A DNA stretch of 64,000 nt from Aphrocallistes beatrix (Eukaryota; Porifera; Hexactinellida; Sceptrulophora; Aphrocallistidae), in assembly GCA_963281255.1 (NCBI GenBank), contig OY725496.1, forward strand, positions 186,001-250,000, in the 5' to 3' direction. Both the position numbers and the translations under genes were made by a program. The notes beneath the pieces are model-generated. The model did not search any database and was not told where the DNA came from. It worked only from the letters and a program-made list of their open reading frames with translations. Numbering within the stretch: position 1 is the first letter of the stretch; each line of letters starts with the position of its first letter. Below, piece after piece: positions 59,411 through 64,000 of this stretch.

Positions 59411-59528
59411 GCCCCCACATTTTTATCGTATCAGTTATCTATTAATTACTGAAACGTCATGGAGTAAGGCGAGACTCTGGATCCGTGGATCCGATGGGGG
59501 GACATCCGACACTACGGCAGTGTCATTG

Positions 59529-59722
59529 CATACATTCCAACCTCTGCAAGGAAAAAAGCGGGACATTGAGCTATTTAGCGGGACATAATATATTTGTATT
59601 AGTCCTATACACTGAAAAGCGAGACAATTCCACTTTTTGGAACGTTTTCGCGGGACATTACTTTCAACATATGTCCAAAAAAGCGGGACTTCCCGCCAAA
59701 AACGCGACAGTTGGCAGGTATG
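59529..59722. mobile_element. CATACATGCCAAC-ended element
   Basis: Ends CATACATTCCAAC / ACAGTTGGCAGGTATG. The interior 'GCGGGACAT...' matches the elements at 17911, 43139 and 60429. Confidence 0.65.
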
Positions 59723-59752
59723 TCATCATAACACTGAGACTAGGGCCATGTC

Positions 59753-59896
59753 CAGAGGCGTGCCAGGGTGCGGTACATGGGGCCTAGGCCGCAACCTCAA
59801 AGGCTGTGCCCACTAAAATTTCACAAATTAGCACTGGGTGCCACAACCTTCTCACGGAATTGCCGCACCCTAAAAATTGGGCTGGCTACGCCTCTA
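59753..59896. mobile_element. hAT-like element, 144 bp
   Basis: Ends CAGAGGCGTGCCAGGG / GGCTGGCTACGCCTCTA. Flanks GCCATGTC (59745-59752) and GCCACGTC (59897-59904): 8-bp duplication, one mismatch. Confidence 0.78.
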
Positions 59897-60015
59897 GCCA
59901 CGTCCATCCTTCTTAGCGTGTCGAATTCTGGACAACATGATTATCAGTGACTTGCGAGAGATTAGGGATTATAGTGGTCACAGGGGAATACTAGTCCTTC
60001 AAATACATTCTAGAG

Positions 60016-60183
60016 CAGGGGCGGTCCCAGGGGGGGGGGGGGGGGGGGGTATCCGGGGCATTTGCCCCGAGTTTGATTCTGCGATCCCGGATTTCATCCG
60101 ACCACCTAAGCCAAAATCATACGAAGACCCCCGGATTTTTTTTTCTTTGCCCCGGTTTGGAAAATACCTGTGACCACCCCCTG
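60016..60183. mobile_element. hAT-like element, 168 bp, perfect 8-bp duplication
   Basis: Ends CAGGGGCGGTCCCAGG / GTGACCACCCCCTG. TTCTAGAG occurs at 60008-60015 and 60184-60191. It contains a long G run next to the left end. Confidence 0.88.
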
Positions 60184-60428
60184 TTCTAGAGTGCAAATGA
60201 AAGAAGAGTAATGAATAAATAATGAATACAAAACACTAATGAATCGATACATTTGCGACAGTATTTTTTTATCTAGCTAGTAAGAGGTGTAGTACAGTAA
60301 GGGGTCACGCACACAGATAATGCCATTATAACGCTTATAGGTGGGTTGGAGCAAAAAGCAAATTTTAAGCTAACCTGCCTGTTGAGTCATTTTAATCTTG
60401 TTTACTCTACTACACCTCTCACTAATTA

Positions 60429-60622
60429 CATACTTGCCAACTGTCCCGTTTTTTTCACTCTTCTATTGAGCTATTTTTACGAGTGTCCCGCTTTTACATG
60501 AAATTTCCCCATTATGTCCCGATTTTTTAATTTTATGTATAGTACATTTCTATTGCGTCCCGCCATGTCCCACCAAATTCAACGCTGAGTCCCGCTTTTA
60601 TCATGGCTCAGGTTGGCATGTA
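60429..60622. mobile_element. CATACATGCCAAC-ended element
   Basis: Starts CATACTTGCCAACTGTCCCG, ends GGTTGGCATGTAT, and closely matches 17911-18089 ('TTTCACTCTTCTATTGAGCTA'). Confidence 0.7.
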
Positions 60623-60870
60623 TATAATTATATATTTTTAAAAATTACTGCCGCAAATGTAATAATTCTAATTAGTGTTTTTGTATTCATTATTTATTCA
60701 CTACATCATTCTATCTTTTCTTTTGTACATATTTTGGAGAACTAGTATTATTTTGTACACTCTATTATCCCGAATCATTAGCAAGTCTACTAGCGTATCA
60801 TAATTGGTTATGCTGCAGTCCAGAATTCAAGACGCCAAGAGGGGAGAAGGGCTTTCAGGGTTTATTATTA

Positions 60871-61056
60871 CAGTCAGGGTCGCTTATTGTGAACCACCAG
60901 GGGACCAAAAAATCTGTTCATAATAGAGATACTTCATATTAAGCGAACTTGATTCAATACAAATCCTATCTAAAAAATGAATTTGGGACCTGCAGGAAGT
61001 TAGTTCATAATAAACGAATGTTCATATTAAGGGTTCATAATAAGCGACCCTGACTG
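60871..61056. mobile_element. MITE family 3, intact reference copy
   Basis: Ends CAGTCAGGGTCGCTTATTG / AATAAGCGACCCTGACTG with TA flanks. Undisturbed interior. Confidence 0.9.
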
Positions 61057-61120
61057 TAATATTATTTGTGCATACCTCCTTTCACTGCATAGAAATGACT
61101 CAGACAGGAAGGGTCCTGGC

Positions 61121-61380
61121 CATAGGCGCCGAACCCGGGGGGGGGGTGGGGGGCAGCGTCCCGTTTTTACCAGGGCTTTTCACGAGTCATTTGATTGACT
61201 CAATGACTCGTGAGTCATCACGAGCAAAGGTGCCGAACTCGGGGGGGGGGGTAGGGCTGTGGGGGCTCGAGCCCCCCCTGGATTCGAAGATAGCCCATAG
61301 ATGCAATACAAAAATTAGGGCTGAGCCCCCCCCTCGAACCCCGAAATTGTCCTTAGATTTCGAAAAGTTCGGCGCCCCTG
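61121..61380. mobile_element. hAT-like element, 260 bp, perfect 8-bp duplication
   Basis: Ends CATAGGCGCCGAAC / GTTCGGCGCCCCTG. GTCCTGGC occurs at 61113-61120 and 61381-61388. The interior has a second 'GGTGCCGAACTCGGGGGGGG' start at about 61227 and a 'CACGAGTCATTTGATTGACTCAATGACTCGTG' hairpin, so it may be two elements joined. Confidence 0.85.
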
Positions 61381-61637
61381 GTCCTGGCAAGCAAGACTGT
61401 ATATTTTGATTTGAATTTATGTAGAATTTTGATTTAAAATGTCTCCTGGCAAACTACTATAATAAGTTTGCGAATTGTTTTTAATGGAAAATATATAGTA
61501 GCTTTATTAAATAATATAGATAAATATAAGAGGAGCGAAATTATTTATAATAATATTTTTATCATAATTATTCACGAATGTTGATTTTTGACTTTGTAGC
61601 ATCTCGGGAATTCACTGGATATACATATCGTCCAATA

Positions 61638-63716
61638 TCAGTGAGTGTTTAATTGTATTTTGTAGAAGGTCAATAATTTGGTTCTGTCGACTTGTATCTT
61701 TATTTCCTCATCTAAGCGTAACATTGTCGTAAAACTGAATTGTTCTCGTAGCATTCTAACAAGTTTAGCTTCTTTAATCTTATCCCCCATTTTTAAATTT
61801 TGAGAAATTATAAAGGTACCTACAATATTTTGTTGATGCCCTGTATCCTTCTCCAACACAACTTCGAGAATCTTCGACCCAATAGATGTAGCTTTTTTAC
61901 TTTTCTTACTCACCTCAACATCTCTAACTTCATAATCACTCTCAATTAGATTTTGTAGGGGCTCCATGTTATTGTTATCTTTGGACTTACACTCGACGAT
62001 ATCATTGTTAGCTTCAAGAGGGATATCTTGATCTTGTGAGTTACTTTTTCCCTGTGCGAGGAAAGCAGCTTTTCTTCTCGTATACAAGTCCTTCACTTGG
62101 CTAGTGAATTTCTGTATTCCTATATCTATCTGAGGAATACCAACTTTTATATCCTGAGTATTTGCATCTTCCTTTTCAGTTTTGGTTTTGCTTTTATTTT
62201 GCATTTGGTTTATGAGATCCTTGACCATATTTGGAACACTCTTTGTTATTATTGGTTGTTTTGTAGCTTCATTTTCATCTATTTGGTCACTAGGGAGACT
62301 AGGTTCAGGTGTTAGTACAATTTGTTCTTCTAAATTTTGTTGTAAATCTTCTTGTTGACTCTTTTCTTCCAATGGCTCTGTACTCGTATCCACTATTAGG
62401 TCAATAGGGCCTGTTATCTCGGTATAAAGTCCCACTATTTCAGTATCTAAATCTTTAATCTGAGTATAAATATCCTCGATCTTGCTATACGGATCTTCTT
62501 TAGCGGCATTTGATTCGGATATATCAGCGCTTGAAGCTTCTGCTTGGCTGTTTATATCATCAATTTGGATAATTGGGTATGGCACTTGTGAATTCGTTTG
62601 CTCGACTTGAACATTTGAAGTTTCTGTTATGGTGCTATGATCTTCTATTACTATAGTTGGATGCTCTTTGTGGTTTTGGTCATCTTTTGTATCGCGATTA
62701 CGGTCATCTTTCGCAGTTTTTGAATCTTCTATAAGTGGTTCTGAGTCACTTTGATTTATATGGGTTGTGTTCTCGGGTATAAATACACTCCATCCAACGT
62801 GACCAGGTTCTTCAGGGATATCAGGTTCAACAAGAGTTTTATTTCTACGTTTGCGTTTTGGAGTGATAGGATTGGTTGCTCTGATCTCGTTTTCTTCACT
62901 CTCATCGATAGACTCATCATTTGACGGATTGCCAGGAATTCTATCAAAATATTCAAATTTTTGTTCTGGCAGTTCAGTGTAAAAACTATCAGCTATAACG
63001 GACTCTTGGTCATAAAGTATATCGTCTAAAATTTGGTTTGATTCCAATACTTTCAACAGTAATTCTTGCCTTTGTATTATGACAGATTCTGTGGCGGCCT
63101 CGAAACTTAGCTTTCTAATCTTATCTGGTTTCTCAATGAATTGGATCGATGGGTTAGTTTCAAAACTCAAATTCAAATTTTCCTTGATACCAATATCTGA
63201 TGATTCCGTTAGGAAATTGACGCTTTGCTCAAATTCATAGGTGCTTGCAATTTTGGTTTTTGCGATTCCATTACCTATAACTCCAGTTTCGGTGAGGCCA
63301 ACGTCTTGAGTAGCGAAATGATCTACGAATTTCTCGAAGATATTTGAGGGCCCAAAAGATAAATTTGATCCAAAGACATCTGAAGGAGAAGTACCTTCTA
63401 GCTGCTCGATGGCCAAGGGAGTTCTTCTATGGGTTCCCGAAACTACTAGATCTTCACTTCTGATAAACAAATCTGAAATCGTTTTTATAAACCCAAAACT
63501 TGTGTTTAGATTTGAAATTTTGACGGCCATCATATTTAAGCCTGCTTTCAACATAACGAGTACCCTGTCATCTTTTTCATTTTTTGACTTTTTAGTTTTT
63601 TTCTTATTTGTTGCATTCAGGTCTTGACTACCTAACACGACGCTTATCAAGTTTAGAATAGGTGACGTCTTTTTTAAAATAATTGATGAGTAATCATCAG
63701 TTTGATTCTTTGCCAT
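61638..63716 (-). CDS. Large acidic orphan protein, 692 residues
   Basis: Family not recognised. I start at the ATG at 63716 (context CCAAATGG, strong); the frame runs 19 codons further up but only to a GTG. The N-terminus (1-120) is mixed, with a Lys-rich patch ('NKKKTKKSKNEKDD') and a hydrophobic helix. The middle (about 200-600) is Ser/Thr/Glu/Asp/Ile-rich and looks disordered, with a basic 'TPKRKRRNK' that could be a nuclear localisation signal. The C-terminal roughly 70 residues are again structured-looking ('KEAKLVRMLREQFSFTTMLR'). A single long exon with no repeats. A long uninterrupted frame in A+T-rich DNA makes a real gene likely, but no role can be assigned. Confidence 0.6.
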   Translation of the reverse strand: MAKNQTDDYSSIILKKTSPILNLISVVLGSQDLNATNKKKTKKSKNEKDDRVLVMLKAGLNMMAVKISNLNTSFGFIKTISDLFIRSEDLVVSGTHRRTPLAIEQLEGTSPSDVFGSNLSFGPSNIFEKFVDHFATQDVGLTETGVIGNGIAKTKIASTYEFEQSVNFLTESSDIGIKENLNLSFETNPSIQFIEKPDKIRKLSFEAATESVIIQRQELLLKVLESNQILDDILYDQESVIADSFYTELPEQKFEYFDRIPGNPSNDESIDESEENEIRATNPITPKRKRRNKTLVEPDIPEEPGHVGWSVFIPENTTHINQSDSEPLIEDSKTAKDDRNRDTKDDQNHKEHPTIVIEDHSTITETSNVQVEQTNSQVPYPIIQIDDINSQAEASSADISESNAAKEDPYSKIEDIYTQIKDLDTEIVGLYTEITGPIDLIVDTSTEPLEEKSQQEDLQQNLEEQIVLTPEPSLPSDQIDENEATKQPIITKSVPNMVKDLINQMQNKSKTKTEKEDANTQDIKVGIPQIDIGIQKFTSQVKDLYTRRKAAFLAQGKSNSQDQDIPLEANNDIVECKSKDNNNMEPLQNLIESDYEVRDVEVSKKSKKATSIGSKILEVVLEKDTGHQQNIVGTFIISQNLKMGDKIKEAKLVRMLREQFSFTTMLRLDEEIKIQVDRTKLLTFYKIQLNTH

Positions 63717-64000
63717 TTGGAAGTTAGTTTTCTTACATTTAACTTTTTTGGAAAAATATTTTTTTATACACACACTTAAAGCATATGAAATTCCTATTGA
63801 GCTTATTAGTTTCCTGTTCTTTGTTCATTGTCTATTGAATTCATAAAAGGGATCATTATCTCATATTGCCTCATACCAATCCTGAAAGAGTACAATAAGA
63901 ATTTTGTTTAATACGTTCTTCACAATACGTAATAGTTTAGCTTCAATTTAATACTGACAAGCGCGCTTCGCTTGCTTGCGCTGCGCGGCTGGCGGACACT
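63717..64000. other. 5' flank of the orphan gene and a cut-off G/C-rich sequence
   Basis: Non-coding A+T-rich flank. The last 43 bases (from about 63957, 'AAGCGCGCTTCGCTTGCTTG...') are abruptly G/C-rich and run off the window, probably the edge of a repeat. Confidence 0.35.

Larger units (their letters stand above)
59134..61637. other. Transposon-rich intergenic DNA upstream of the myosin gene
   Basis: It should contain the myosin promoter, but I cannot place it. A degenerate tandem repeat of 'CCTAATTTCCGGGACGGGACGGGTCAAGAT' type fills 59190-59410. Four or more non-autonomous elements follow (59529, 59753, 60016, 60429, 60871, 61121). Confidence 0.5.

Noticed and set aside
59999..60196. Gly/Pro-rich ORFs on both strands around 60 kb
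   Set aside because: They come from the poly-G tract of a 168-bp hAT-like element with a perfect target duplication.
61638..63716. Possible kleisin (RAD21/REC8) identity for the orphan protein
   Set aside because: A faint resemblance at the C-terminal 'LLTFYKIQL' and the basic 'KRRNKTLVEPD', but the kleisin N-terminal domain is not recognisable and no diagnostic block aligns.
1..64000. tRNA or rRNA genes
   Set aside because: I saw no convincing T-arm GTTCGANTC plus acceptor-stem pairing or rRNA core on reading through; a covariance-model scan would be needed to exclude tRNAs.

Overview
The window looks like nuclear DNA of a metazoan, about two-thirds A+T. The evidence is a class I myosin gene with ten GT-AG introns, the two last exons of a PTPN1/PTPN2-type tyrosine phosphatase, a CCDC148 orthologue, a ZnT zinc transporter, a Tudor-domain protein, a coiled-coil/NHL protein, and many short DNA transposons (pogo/mariner-like MITEs with TA duplications, hAT-like elements with 8-bp duplications, one piggyBac-like element with TTAA). 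I cannot name the species. Most genes other than the myosin and the phosphatase are single-exon, so the lineage is either intron-poor or rich in retrocopies.

Layout. 1-4558: 3' end of a PTP1B-like gene whose last intron carries several MITEs. 4559-10470: mostly MITE-bearing DNA with one small tail-anchored protein gene at 6212-6481. 10471-12507: intronless methylcrotonoyl-CoA carboxylase biotin-carrying subunit. 12508-20538: long non-coding DNA around a C2H2 zinc-finger gene with a spliced 5' UTR (15870-17633). 20539-22395: CCDC148. 22440-35600: a cluster of four copies of a bacterial-type PLP histidine-decarboxylase-like gene (three intact, one broken) and two copies of a BBE-like flavoprotein oxidase, built by two separate segmental duplications. 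35913-39227: Tudor/CCCH protein. 39745-59133 (minus): an 11-exon Myo1D-like myosin, whose reconstructed exons join in frame to 1002 residues. Its introns contain four complete genes on the same strand: a ZnT transporter (43711-44829), a zinc-binding Pro/Gln-rich protein (49527-50582), a hybrid gene (51036-52109) and a coiled-coil/NHL protein (52567-53805). 59134-61600: transposon-rich DNA. 61638-63716 (minus): a large acidic orphan protein.

The most interesting parts are two. First, the decarboxylase/oxidase cluster: two enzyme families best known from bacteria, plants and fungi sit together in an animal locus. They are duplicated and apparently homogenised by gene conversion, yet the residue next to the catalytic PLP lysine differs (His, Tyr, Trp) in otherwise nearly identical copies. 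Second, the nested trio inside the myosin intron: the middle gene is an N-terminal copy of one neighbour fused to an internal part of the other, in the order expected from an unequal tandem duplication.
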